The notes below the pieces were generated by a model, which made no database searches, was not told the origin of the DNA, and saw only the letters and a program-made list of their open reading frames with translations. A stretch of DNA of 61,510 nucleotides from Candidatus Dechloromonas phosphorivorans (GTDB lineage Bacteria > Pseudomonadota > Gammaproteobacteria > Burkholderiales > Rhodocyclaceae). The translations under genes and the position numbers were made by a program. Numbering within the stretch: position 1 is the first letter of the stretch; each line of letters starts with the position of its first letter. Of the stretch, positions 37,277 to 47,084 are shown piece by piece. The stretch spans positions 1 to 61,510 of the forward strand of contig JADJMS010000027.1 of the NCBI GenBank assembly GCA_016709495.1. The letters run 5' to 3'.

Positions 37277-37741
37277 ATGGATCGCTTCACAATTTCTCTG
37301 GATGAAGCATTGGCCAGCCAATTTGACCAATTGATTGCAGCGCGCGGCTACAGCAACCGCTCGGAAGCCGTGCGTGACCTGATTCGTGGGGCGATTGAAA
37401 GCGACCGCCAACGCGACCCGCCGGCCGGGCATTGCGTGGCCAATCTTTCCTACGTTTATAACCATCACGAGCGTGAACTGGCCGAACGTTTGACCGGTTT
37501 GCAGCATGATCATCATGATTTGACGGTAGCGGCCATGCACAGCCATCTTGATCACGATAATTGCCTTGAATCGGTGATTTTGAAAGGCGCCACGGCCGAG
37601 GTCAGGCAATTTGCCGATGTATTGATGGCAGAAAGCGGTGTTCGTCATGGCAAGCTCAACCTGATTGCCCTTGAGCCTGAAAACCATCACGCCCATGATG
37701 AACACGGCACCGCCCATGTCCACTACCGCCCCGCCCGCTAG
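37277..37741 (+). CDS. nikR: Nickel-responsive repressor NikR with His-rich tail
   Basis: 154 residues, ribbon-helix-helix N-terminus (RFTISLDEALASQFDQLI) and ACT-like nickel domain. His77, His88, His90 and Cys96 keep the same spacing as the E. coli nickel site (76, 87, 89, 95). A 20-residue His-rich extension (ENHHAHDEHGTAHVHYRP) follows, absent from E. coli NikR. GGGAG ribosome site. It probably represses nicT through the operator at 39132-39158. It overlaps hoxJ by about 44 bp. Confidence 0.93.
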   Translation: MDRFTISLDEALASQFDQLIAARGYSNRSEAVRDLIRGAIESDRQRDPPAGHCVANLSYVYNHHERELAERLTGLQHDHHDLTVAAMHSHLDHDNCLESVILKGATAEVRQFADVLMAESGVRHGKLNLIALEPENHHAHDEHGTAHVHYRPAR

Positions 37742-39062
37742 ATCGCCGCTGCCTGATTCCACCGAACAGCTCGGTGAGCAGGCCTGGATCGAAGTGATCC
37801 AGAAAATGGACGAGGTCTATAACGACCTCCTCCAGTACGAAGTCGCCCTCGAAGAGAAAAACGCCGCGCTGGAGGAATCGCACCAGTTCATCGAGAGCGT
37901 GCTGACCTCGATGTCGGACATCCTGATCGTTTGTGATCGGCACGGCAGTATTGAAGAGGTCAACTCGTCGCTCTGCCATTTTGCCGGCAAAACTTCTGAA
38001 GAATTGCTGCATCAGCCGCTATTCGATCTCTTTGCTGATGAAGCCGAACGTGCCAAGGCGCGCGAGTTGTTCAGTCGTTTCGCGCGCGAAGGTGTGCATG
38101 ATTGCGAGCTATTTTTGCGTGCTGGCGATGGGACGACCGTACCAGTTTCAATCAACTGCACGCCACGCGTCTCGCAAACCGGTAAATTGATGGGCGTTGT
38201 CGTCACCGGCCGCCCGGTCGGCGAATTGCGTCGTGCTTATCAGGCATTGCGCCAGGCGCATGATGATCTCAAGCGTACGCAAGGTCAGTTGCTGCATGCA
38301 GAAAAAATGGTTTCGCTGGGCCGGCTGGTGGCCGGCGTTGCGCATGAGCTAAATAATCCGATCAGTTTCGTGCTGGGCAACGTGCTTTCACTGCAGCGCT
38401 ACAGTCAACGGCTTGAAGGTTATCTCGCAGCCGTCCATGCCAGTGATGCGGCAGAAGGTGATGCGCTGAAAGCCTTGCGTGGTGAGTTGCGCATTGATCG
38501 CATTCTGGCCGACATGCCGCATCTGATCGACGGCATGATCGAAGGCGCCGAGCGCACCCGCGATATTGTTGACGCTCTGAAGCGTTTTTCTGCCGTCGAT
38601 AAAATGGCGCCCGAGCAAGTTAATCTCAATGAGGTCATCGAACGTTCGGTGCGCTGGGTGGTGCAGAGCGCTTCGGCAAAGTTTACGGTCGACGTCGATT
38701 TGCCGCCGAATATATGTTGCTCCGGTTCCTCGGGCCAATTGCAGCAAGTGGTGATGAACCTCATTCAGAATGCCTGCGATGCCACCGCCAGCCAGCCGGA
38801 TGCCGCCTTGAAAATAGTTGGCACCACAGAGAATGGCAGGGTCAGCCTGCGCTTTATCGACAACGGGCCGGGGATTGCCGAGGAGCATGTAAACCGGCTC
38901 TTCGAGCCATTTTTCACCACCAAGCCAGTCGGTCAGGGCACGGGCTTGGGCCTGTCGATTAGCTATGGCATCGTTGATCGGCACGGTGGAAAGCTGAGCG
39001 CTAGAAACTCGGTGGATGGCGGAGCGGAATTTGACCTTGCACTTCCACTGGAAAGTTGCTGA
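37698..39062 (+). CDS. hoxJ: H2-signalling histidine kinase HoxJ
   Basis: Soluble kinase of about 454 residues; ATG at 37698 preferred, 37695 also in frame. An N-terminal coiled region, PAS domain (LTSMSDILIVCDRHGSIEEVN), coiled coil, HisKA (LGRLVAGVAHELNNPISFVLGN) and full HATPase_c (NLIQNACDA, DNGPGIAEEHV, GTGLGLSISYGIV). Lack of membrane helices and the HoxJ-type H box fit the kinase that binds HoxBC and controls HoxA. Its start lies inside the nikR end, linking nickel and H2 sensing in one transcript. Confidence 0.88.
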   Translation: MNTAPPMSTTAPPARSPLPDSTEQLGEQAWIEVIQKMDEVYNDLLQYEVALEEKNAALEESHQFIESVLTSMSDILIVCDRHGSIEEVNSSLCHFAGKTSEELLHQPLFDLFADEAERAKARELFSRFAREGVHDCELFLRAGDGTTVPVSINCTPRVSQTGKLMGVVVTGRPVGELRRAYQALRQAHDDLKRTQGQLLHAEKMVSLGRLVAGVAHELNNPISFVLGNVLSLQRYSQRLEGYLAAVHASDAAEGDALKALRGELRIDRILADMPHLIDGMIEGAERTRDIVDALKRFSAVDKMAPEQVNLNEVIERSVRWVVQSASAKFTVDVDLPPNICCSGSSGQLQQVVMNLIQNACDATASQPDAALKIVGTTENGRVSLRFIDNGPGIAEEHVNRLFEPFFTTKPVGQGTGLGLSISYGIVDRHGGKLSARNSVDGGAEFDLALPLESC

Positions 39063-39131
39063 TCAGTTGGCCTGGCCTTGGCAAAGCCGATTGCAATACG
39101 AACAATGACTTATTGCATTGGCACGCTATTT

Positions 39132-39158
39132 GTATGAAGATTATTTACAACTTCATAC
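39132..39158. promoter_or_regulatory. NikR operator upstream of nicT
   Basis: GTATGAAG-N11-CTTCATAC, a perfect 8-bp dyad. The known E. coli NikR site is GTATGA-N16-TCATAC; here the GTATGA/TCATAC half-sites are 15 bp apart. It ends 7 bp before the nicT ATG. It overlaps the -12 part of a sigma-54-like sequence (TTGGCACG-N4-TTGTA, 39118-39134). Confidence 0.75.
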
Positions 39159-39165
39159 TAGTGCC

Positions 39166-39973
39166 ATGGAAAACCTTCCCACCGACTGGCTTTCGCTGCT
39201 GATCCTGACCTTCGTGCTCGGCATGAAGCATGGGTTTGATGCCGACCATCTGGCAACCATCGATGGCCTGACACGCTACAACATCCGCAGCAAACCCGGT
39301 TGGCGCGCTATTGCGGCACTCTTTTTCATTGGGTCATGGGGCGGTGGTGATGGCCATTGCGCTGGGTGTGTCGGCCCTCGCTGGCCAGTGGGAAGTCCCG
39401 GCCTGGTTTGGCACCCTCGGTTCACTGATTTCAATTGTTTTTCTGGTTGCCCTCGGCAGTCTCAACCTGGCCGCCGTGCTGCGTGCCGAACCGGATCAAC
39501 TGGTGCAACCGGTCGGCCTCAAGGGCAAACTGCTAGGCAATCTGCGCCATGCCTCGCATCCGGTTCTGATCGCTCTGGTTGGTGCATTGTTCGCACTCTC
39601 TTTCGACACCCTTTCTCAGGCCGCATTCTTTGCGCTAACCGCCACGCAATACGGTGGTTGGCAGCACGCATTGATGCTGGCCTTACTTTTCATGCTTGGC
39701 ATGTTGCTCACCGATGGCATCAACGGCCTGTGGATTGCCCGTCTGATTGCGCGAGCCGATCAGGTAGCGCTGGTTGCTTCGCGGGTCATGGGTTTGGTTG
39801 TTTCCGGGGTCAGCTTATTGGTCGCCGCCTTTGGTGCAGCCAAACTGTGGTCGCCGGCAATTGATGCCTGGAGCGAAGGCAAAGAGCTGGTTTTCGGCTT
39901 TATGCTGGTGGCGATCATCGTTGTCAGTTTTCTTGCCGCGGTCAGGCTGACTCGCCGGCCAGCGATGGTTTAA
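39166..39973 (+). CDS. NicT/HoxN nickel permease, one frameshift
   Basis: NiCoT-family inner-membrane nickel transporter. ATG at 39166 (MENLPTDWLSLL). The nickel signature KHGFDADHLATIDG lies in the second helix. The frame breaks in a T5 run near 39319-39323; one added T gives ALFFSLGHGAVVMAIAL, the second NiCoT signature, and a protein of about 269 residues with seven to eight helices. This is likely a sequencing error or a recent mutation. It supplies nickel to the hydrogenase and is predicted to be repressed by NikR. Confidence 0.88.
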
Positions 39974-39989
39974 GCAAAATAAGGGGGTG

Positions 39990-40009
39990 GCCGGGAAACC
40001 GGCTTTTTT
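39990..40009 (+). terminator. Rho-independent terminator after nicT
   Basis: GCCGG-GAAA-CCGGC stem-loop (39990-40003) followed by T6 (40004-40009). It sits only 5 bp before the ATG of the following TonB receptor, so it may act as an attenuator for that gene. Confidence 0.7.
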
Positions 40010-40014
40010 AAGCG

Positions 40015-42076
40015 ATGAGAGTAAGAAAATTATTAATTTATTCATATATCGGGCTGGCTACCTCGTCCGCTCTTGCCGGCGAAACAGGCGAGTTATCGGT
40101 GGTTGAAGTTCGTGCCAAGGCTGAAAATCTTGAAGGCATCGCTGCTGCCGGTAGCCAGGGTGTGGTTTCCAGCCAGCGACTGGCGACGGTGCCGATTTTG
40201 CGCCCCGGTGAGGCGCTGGAAATGGTGCCGGGTCTGATCGTCACGCAACATGCCGGCGACGGCAAAGCCAACCAGTATTTTTTGCGTGGATTCAATCTTG
40301 ATCACGGAACGGATTTCGCCACTTATGTAGGTGGTGTTCCGGTCAATATGCCGACCCACGCTCACGGGCAGGGTTACAGCGATCTCAATTTTTTGATCCC
40401 GGAACTGGTTGACCGTATCAGTTACCGTAAAGGCCCGTATTACGCCGAAGAAGGCGATTTTTCCTCTGCTGGCGCCGCACATATCGACTATTTCCGCAAA
40501 ATTGACGGGACTTTGGCGCAAGTGACGCTTGGCCAGCATGGCTATGCGCGCAGCCTGTTGGCGGGTTCCCCTGTGGTTGGCAACGGAAATCTGCTCTACG
40601 GGCTTGAGCTATTTCACAACGACGGCCCATGGCAGGCAGCGGAAAATTACCGCAAATTGAATGGTCTTCTGCGTTACAGCGAAGGCACGCGTTACGACGG
40701 TTTTTCGCTGACCGGTATGGCCTACAAGGGAAATTGGACATCCACCGATCAGATCGCCAAGCGAGCCATCGATAGCGGTTTAGTTAGCCGCTACGGCACG
40801 CTCGACTCGACGACGGGCGGTGAAACCTATCGCTATAGTTTGTCCGGTGAGTGGGCAAAACGCGGTGACAATAGCCAAAGCAAGGCCAACGTCTGGTGGT
40901 TACGCTCCGGCCTCGATCTCTGGTCCAATTTCCAATATTGCCTGAATGATTTTGCGGCTAACGGTAATTGCGATATGGGTGATCAGTTCAAGCAGGGTGA
41001 ACGTCGACAGGCTGGTGGTTTCGCTGCATCACACACACTATATGATCGCTGGGGCAATTTTGATGTGAGCAATGCCTTCGGTGTGCAGGGGCGTATGGAC
41101 CGTCTCCGCCCGGTCGGCCTCTATAACACCAGTCAGCGTAATATCTGGAATACCGTGCGCGAAGACTATGTCACCCAACGCAGTCTCGCTGTGGGCGCAA
41201 AACGAGTTGCGCTGGACGTCCTGGTTGCGCTCGATTTCAGGTTTGCGCGGCGATGCCTACGATTTTACGGTCGACTCGAATTTGAGTGCCAATTCCGGCA
41301 AGGCCAGCGATCAGATGTTGACGCCAAAATTCTCCCTGATTTTCGACCCTTGGCAAAAAACAGAGCTTTATCTCAATTATGGTCACGGTTTTCACTCCAA
41401 CGATGCGCGTGGCGCCACCATCACACAGGATCCGGGCAGCGGTAACCCGGTGGGTCGAGTCAAGCCGCTGGTGCGTACCAAAGGCAGCGAAATTGGCCTG
41501 CGTACGGAAATTGTTCAGGGTTGGCAGTCGACTGTCGCCTTGTGGCAACTGGAAGCAGCCTCCGAGTTGCTCTTTATTGGCGATTCAGGAACAACCGAAG
41601 CCTCGCGTCCCTCACGACGTTACGGTGTCGAGTGGACCAATCTATATGTGCCGACCGACTGGCTGGCTATCGATGCCGATCTGGCCGTCTCGCATGCCCG
41701 TTTTCGTGATTCCGATGTTGCCGGAAACTACATTCCCGGTGCCGTTTCATGCACGGTCAATCTGGGATTGACCTTAGATCAGCTTGGGCCATGGTTCGGC
41801 ACATTGCGGTTCCGCTACTTTGGTCCGCGCCACTTGATCGAAGATAACTCGGTACGTTCATCCGGCTCGGCCCTGACCAATCTGCGGTTGGGGTACAAGT
41901 TCGACAAGCGTACGCAGGTGGCGATGGATGTGTATAACCTGTTCGACCGCAGGGTGAACGATGTCGAATACTGGTACGAATCACAGTTAAGCAATGAAAC
42001 GTTTCCACAGGCTGATCGACACATACACCCGAGCGAACCACGAACGCTGCGCCCGTCAATTTTGCATCGATTCTGA
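40015..42076 (+). CDS. TonB-dependent receptor, probable nickel importer, frameshifted
   Basis: Outer-membrane receptor of about 687 residues with signal peptide (MRVRKLLIYSYIGLATSSALA), plug (RLATVPILRPGEALEMVPGLIVTQH, YFLRGFNLDHGTDFATYVGGVPVN) and barrel ending in LHRF. The frame changes near 41190 (between YVTQRS and SLWAQNELRW). Position after nicT and nikR suggests uptake of a nickel chelate across the outer membrane, as for NikR-regulated TonB receptors in other proteobacteria. The ATG lies right after a terminator hairpin and has no clear ribosome site. A one-mismatch 12-mer lies at 40408-40419. Confidence 0.83.
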
Positions 42077-42167
42077 TCCCGGTAATTCATAATTATGGTT
42101 TGCCGCCCGTAAACCTTTGGAGTACCCTACGGGGTTTCCCTTTACCGACGAATTCCAAGGAGACCCT

Positions 42168-44444
42168 GTGGAAAAGGACTTGCGCGAAGCCGCACTTGAA
42201 TACCATCGCTGGCCTACGCCAGGCAAAATTTCTGTACGCCCGACCAAGGGCCTGACTAACCAGCGCGACCTCGCGCTTGCTTACTCGCCGGGTGTCGCGG
42301 CAGCTTGTGATGCCATCGTCGAAGATCCGGCAACCGCTGCCTGGTACACCTCGCGCGCCAATCTGGTCGGTGTTATCACTAACGGCACTGCCGTTCTTGG
42401 CCTTGGCAATATTGGCCCATTGGCAGCCAAGCCGGTGATGGAAGGCAAGGGCTGTTTGTTCAAGAAATTCGCCGGAATTGACGTCTTCGACATCGAGCTG
42501 GCAGAGAACGACCCGGATAAGCTGATCGACATGATTGCCGCCATGGAGCCAACGCTCGGCGGTATCAATCTTGAAGACATCAAGGCGCCGGAATGCTTCT
42601 ATATTGAAGAGAAGCTCAAGGCACGAATGAATATTCCGGTCTTCCACGATGACCAGCATGGCACCGCGATTATTTCCGGCGCGGCCATGCTGAATGGCCT
42701 GAAGGTCGTTGGCAAGAAAATCGACGAGGTCAAGGTCGTTGTTTCCGGTGCCGGTGCTGCAGCCATCTCATGTGTAAACTTGTGGTGCGATCTCGGCGTC
42801 AAGCGCGAGAACATCACCATTTGTGACTCCAAGGGTGTCATCTATGTCGGTCGCCCAGGCGGCATGGACGAAACCAAGGCCCGTTACGCCCAGAATACAG
42901 AAAAACGAACACTGGCTGATGCCATGGTTGGCGCTGATATTTTCCTCGGCCTCTCTGCCGCTGGCGTCGTCAAGCAGGACATGGTTGTCAGCATGGCGGA
43001 AAAGCCGATGGTCTTCGCGCTGGCCAACCCGACTCCGGAAATCATGCCGGAACTGGTTCAGGAAGTTCGCCCGGATGCGATTATCGCTACAGGCCGTTCC
43101 GACTATGTGAACCAGGTTAATAACGTACTCTGCTTCCCCTTCATCTTCCGTGGTGCGCTCGACGTAGGCGCTACCCGTATTACTGAAGAGATGAAGATGG
43201 CTTCGGTGCGCGCCATTGCCGAGCTGGCTGAAGCCGAAGTGACGGATGAAGTGGCGATGGCATATCCCGGCCATACCCTGTCCTTTGGCCCGGAATACCT
43301 GATTCCCAAACCGTTTGATCCGCGTTTAATCGTCAAGATTGCCCCGGCGGTTGCTCAGGCGGCGATGGATTCAGGTGTTGCAACACGCCCGATCACTGAT
43401 TGGGTCGCTTATCGCGCCAAGCTCTCCGAGTTTGTTTATCACACCGGCGTTGGCATGCGTGCCATCTTCCAGGCTGCACGTCAGGCGCAAGGTAAGCGAA
43501 TTATTTTTGCTGAAGGCGAAGATGAGCGCGTTTTGCGTGCAGTTCAAGTCGTGATCGAAGAAAAATTTGCGCGCCCCATTCTGATTGGTCGTCCAGAAGT
43601 CATCGAACATCGTCTCGAAAAAGCCAATCTGCGCATCAAGTCCGGGGTTGATTTTGATATCGTCAATCCCGAATCAGATGAGCGTTATCGTGAATGCTGG
43701 ACTACGTACCATAAGATGATGGCTCGGCGCGGGATTACGCCAGCGATTGCCAAAGAGGCGATGCGCCGTAAACCAACCCTGATCGGCTCAATGTTACTTA
43801 AACTGGGCTACGCGGATGGCCTGATTTGCGGCATGACCGGCCAGTACAGCCACCACATGGGTGTGATCAAGGAGGTTATCGGCAAGCGGCAAGGCGTTAA
43901 TACGCTGGCCGCCATGAACTACCTGATGTTGCCAGGTCGTTCGATATTCATCTGTGACACGCACATCAATGAGACGCCTAGCGCTGAAGAAATTGCTGAA
44001 ATGACGTTGATGGCCGCAGAGCAGGTCAAGCACTTCGGCATACACCCGAAAGTTGCCCTGCTATCGCATTCCAATTTTGGTTCCGGCAATTCCGAATCAT
44101 CAAGAAAAATGAGCCGTGCGGCTGCAATTGTTTCTGCGATGACTCATGGCGAGTTGGAAATTGACGGCGAGATGCATGGAGATTCTGCACTTTCCGAAGA
44201 AGTTCGGTTCGCAGCCAATCCTGAATCACCGCTCAAAGGCGAAGCCAATCTGCTGATCATGCCGAATATCGATGCGGCCAATATCTGTTACAACCTGCTC
44301 AAGATGACGGCCGGTGAGGGCGTGACAATCGGCCCCATCCTGCTTGGCGCTGCTCGTCCGGTGCATGTGCTGACATCGACTGCAACGGTTCGCCGTCTGG
44401 TCAATATGACCGCGCTGGCTGTGCTTGAATCAATGGTTCGTTAA
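42168..44444 (+). CDS. maeB: NADP-dependent malic enzyme with phosphotransacetylase domain
   Basis: 758 residues from the GTG at 42168, which has a strong AAGGAG site; a TTG at 42117 is less likely. Malic enzyme half (AYSPGVAAACDAI, GLGNIGPLAAKPVMEGKG, FHDDQHGTAIISGAAM) decarboxylates malate to pyruvate. The C-terminal half is phosphotransacetylase-like (GEDERVLRAVQVVIEE, GMTGQYSHHMGVI) and usually regulatory. A strong terminator follows. Confidence 0.95.
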   Translation: MEKDLREAALEYHRWPTPGKISVRPTKGLTNQRDLALAYSPGVAAACDAIVEDPATAAWYTSRANLVGVITNGTAVLGLGNIGPLAAKPVMEGKGCLFKKFAGIDVFDIELAENDPDKLIDMIAAMEPTLGGINLEDIKAPECFYIEEKLKARMNIPVFHDDQHGTAIISGAAMLNGLKVVGKKIDEVKVVVSGAGAAAISCVNLWCDLGVKRENITICDSKGVIYVGRPGGMDETKARYAQNTEKRTLADAMVGADIFLGLSAAGVVKQDMVVSMAEKPMVFALANPTPEIMPELVQEVRPDAIIATGRSDYVNQVNNVLCFPFIFRGALDVGATRITEEMKMASVRAIAELAEAEVTDEVAMAYPGHTLSFGPEYLIPKPFDPRLIVKIAPAVAQAAMDSGVATRPITDWVAYRAKLSEFVYHTGVGMRAIFQAARQAQGKRIIFAEGEDERVLRAVQVVIEEKFARPILIGRPEVIEHRLEKANLRIKSGVDFDIVNPESDERYRECWTTYHKMMARRGITPAIAKEAMRRKPTLIGSMLLKLGYADGLICGMTGQYSHHMGVIKEVIGKRQGVNTLAAMNYLMLPGRSIFICDTHINETPSAEEIAEMTLMAAEQVKHFGIHPKVALLSHSNFGSGNSESSRKMSRAAAIVSAMTHGELEIDGEMHGDSALSEEVRFAANPESPLKGEANLLIMPNIDAANICYNLLKMTAGEGVTIGPILLGAARPVHVLTSTATVRRLVNMTALAVLESMVR

Positions 44445-44464
44445 GCTGAAGTTGTTTTAATGAA

Positions 44465-44497
44465 ATTGCGGGAAGGGAAACCTTCCCGCAATTTTTT
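44465..44497. terminator. Strong bidirectional terminator between maeB and mpl
   Basis: ATTGCGGGAAGG-GAAA-CCTTCCCGCAAT, a perfect 12-bp stem with T6, and A-rich on the other side so it can serve both convergent genes. The exact 12-mer follows 15 bp later. Confidence 0.9.
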
Positions 44498-44511
44498 CGG
44501 CCATTTTTTCA

Positions 44512-44523
44512 GTTGACCGTAAC
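44512..44523 (+). repeat. Exact copy of the 12-mer GTTGACCGTAAC (intergenic, after terminator)
   Basis: Lies between the maeB/mpl terminator and the mpl stop codon at 44526 in a convergent gap. Confidence 0.8.
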
Positions 44524-44525
44524 AG

Positions 44526-45872
44526 TTAGTTGCCTAGTGCTTCCAGAAGCTTGCCGTGAATCCCACCAAAACCCCCATTGCTCATGACCAGAATATGGTC
44601 ACCGGGGCGGGCTGCGGCGACAATTTTTCGTGTCAGCTGTTCAAGGTCATCTTCAATCACGGCACGCTCACCCATGGGTGCCAATGCCTCACGGGCATCC
44701 CATCCCAAGTTGCCGGCATAACAGAATACGGCATCGGTTTCGCTCAGGCTGGCCGGCAATTGACTCTTCATCGTGCCAAGCTTCATGGTGTTGGAGCGTG
44801 GCTCAAGCACGGCAAGAATACGCGCACTGCCGACCTTGCGGCGCAGACCGGCAACCGTTGTAGCGATGGCCGTCGGGTGATGGGCAAAATCGTCGTAAAC
44901 CGTAATGCCACGCACTTCGCCACGGATTTCCATGCGCCGTTTTACATTGACGAAGCGTGACAGCGCTTCCAGTCCCTTGTCGAACGGGACGCCAACATGA
45001 CGGGCAGCCAGCAGCGCAGCGCAGGCGTTGGCGCGATTGTGTTCACCTGAAAGCTGCCACTGGCTGCGGCCAATTTCTCCTGCCGGCCCGGTCAAAATCA
45101 GTTCGCCACTAGCGTCGTCACCGCTGACCCGGTAGCCTGTTTGGCCATTAAAACGCTCGACTGGTGTCCAGCAACCGCGCTGCAATACACGTTCAAGGCT
45201 CGCCTCGTCTGCATTGCTGACGATCAGTCCGGTGGCGGGCAGGGTGCGCACAAGGTGGTGAAAATGTGTTTCGATCGCAGCAAGATCGGCGAAAATGTCT
45301 GCATGATCAAATTCAAGATTGTTCAAAACAGCTGTTCGTGGGCGGTAATGAACAAATTTGGAACGCTTGTCGCAGAAGGCGGTGTCCTATTCGTCCGCCT
45401 CAATAACAAAGAATGGTGTCTCGCCCAACCGAGCGGAAACGCCAAAATTAAGCGGCACACCACCAATCAGAAAGCCGGGCTCCATGTTGGCATCTTCAAG
45501 TATCCAGGCAAGCATCGAACTGGTTGTCGTTTTGCCGTGCGTACCGGCAACACCGAGTACCCAGCGACCCTGAAGTACATTTTCAGCCAGCCATTGCGGG
45601 CCGGAAACATAGTTCAAGCCTTGGTCGAGTATGGCTTCGAGCAACGGGTTGCCGCGTGAGATGGCGTTGCCGACAACGAAGACGTCGGGTTTGAGCGCCA
45701 GTTGCTCAAGTCCAAATCCTTCAATCAAATCAACGCCGGCGCCACGTAACTGGTCGCTCATTGGCGGATAAACGTTGGCATCGCAGCCCGTAACCTTGTG
45801 GCCGGAGGCAACTGCAAGTTGAGCGACGCCGCCCATGAAGGTGCCGCAAATACCCAGAATATGAATGTGCAT
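44526..45872 (-). CDS. mpl: Murein tripeptide ligase Mpl with in-frame amber codon
   Basis: Joins recycled L-Ala-gamma-D-Glu-meso-DAP to UDP-MurNAc in the cytoplasm. MHIHILGICGTFMGG start, ATP site GVAGTHGKTTTSSM and EADE metal/ATP motif. At 45387-45389 (minus strand) a TAG replaces the Tyr of the family sequence EADEYDTAFCDKRSKF; the frame continues unchanged afterwards to NLEFDHADIF and the C-terminal domain. It is thus a nonsense substitution, not a frameshift. Full length would be 448 residues, normal for Mpl. mpl is dispensable in other bacteria, so loss is possible. Divergent from the next gene. Confidence 0.9.
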
Positions 45873-45922
45873 GTCACATAGACCCGTTAGAATGGGGGCG
45901 ATTTTACCCTGATCGAGCCGAC

Positions 45923-46517
45923 ATGCCCCGTCACGAAAGAACACGCCAGATGACCGGCGTCCGGGCCAGCATCGCCATAGCTGCCGCCCGTTTGATGGCC
46001 GAAGATGGCATCACCGATTACCACCAGGCCAAACACAAGGCGGCCCGTCAGTTGGGTATTTCCGAAGAGCATGCCAACTACCCGGATAATGCCGAGGTTG
46101 AGGCTGAGTTGCGTGTCTATCGCAGCATTTACCAGGACTCAGAGCATCTTGAGTTGCTTCAGGAAATGCGCCATACAGCACTTGAACTGCTTCGATTTGT
46201 TAGCCGATTTCCATCCCTATCTGACAGGCTCGGTGCTGGATGGTACGGCCGGTGAGCATTCAAATATCGACATCCAACTCTTTGCTGACAGTGCGAAAGA
46301 GGTCGAAATATTTTTGTTGAATCGCGAGATGGTTTTCGAGCATGTGGAGCCGCGAAATGACAAGGCTGAGGCTGTTCTTGTGCTGGAAACCGATACAGCG
46401 GATGCCAATCTGGTGATTTATCCGCCGCGTCTTGAGCGAGTCAGTCTGAAGTATCGTGATGGGCGAGCGCGAGAAAGGATACGAGCCGATGCCCTGCGTG
46501 CCATGCTTGCCGAGTAG
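45923..46517 (+). CDS. Conserved hypothetical, NTase-like, frameshifted
   Basis: About 197 residues in two frames. The first half is helical (ASIAIAAARLMAEDGITDYHQAKHKAARQLGI). The second reads FHPYLTGSVLDGTAGEHSNIDIQLFADSAKEVEIFLLN, reminiscent of nucleotidyltransferase-fold GS..D.D motifs. An extra base near 46202 (GTTAGCC for GTTGCC) breaks the frame. It is divergent from mpl with a 50-bp gap. Function unknown; the NTase resemblance is tentative. Confidence 0.75.
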
Positions 46518-46556
46518 ACTGGACAAGTTGTTGCTATTTGCGGCAAACTTGCAGCT

Positions 46557-47036
46557 ATGAAGAAGCAAAAATCCACTTCAAAAGCGGTCGATAAACCCAT
46601 TATTCTGGTGATGCATGGGCCAAATCTCAACCTGCTAGGCACTCGAGAGCCTGAGCATTATGGTCGAGTGACACTGTCAGATATCAATCTGGCTCTGGCA
46701 CGCATGGCTGAAAACGTCGGTGTCGAACTCGAAAGCTTTCAGAGCAACCACGAAGGCGCGCTGATTGAGCGCATACATGCCGCCCGCGAACAGGGCGTTC
46801 GTGCAATCATCATCAACCCGGCCGCTTACACGCACACCAGCGTTGGTTTGCGTGATGCGCTGGCGGCGGTGAGCATTCCTTTTGTTGAAGTGCATCTTTC
46901 TAATGTGCATGCCCGTGAGTCATTCCGGCATCACTCCTATTTTTCTGATCTGGCCATTGGCGTCATCAGCGGTCTGGGTCATGAGGGTTACTTGCTGGCT
47001 CTCGAATACCTGCTTAATAAACTAAACGTCGAATAG
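46557..47036 (+). CDS. aroQ: Type II 3-dehydroquinate dehydratase
   Basis: 159 residues. Shikimate pathway enzyme converting 3-dehydroquinate to 3-dehydroshikimate. Motifs MHGPNLNLLGTREPEHYG (catalytic Tyr and Arg), INPAAYTHTSVGLRDAL (Asn, His) and EVHLSNVHARESFRHHSY are complete. An N-terminal extension of about 16 basic residues precedes the core. It leads the aroQ-accB-accC-prmA series. Confidence 0.95.
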   Translation: MKKQKSTSKAVDKPIILVMHGPNLNLLGTREPEHYGRVTLSDINLALARMAENVGVELESFQSNHEGALIERIHAAREQGVRAIIINPAAYTHTSVGLRDALAAVSIPFVEVHLSNVHARESFRHHSYFSDLAIGVISGLGHEGYLLALEYLLNKLNVE

Positions 47037-47084
47037 CGCTTTGGTGGCCTTGCTGCCACAGCGCCTTCAATAGGGGGAATCGAC

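Noticed and set aside
45387..45944. Separate short gene for the N-terminal part of mpl
   Set aside because: The downstream piece is in the same frame and completes the Mpl family; a single stop codon separates them.
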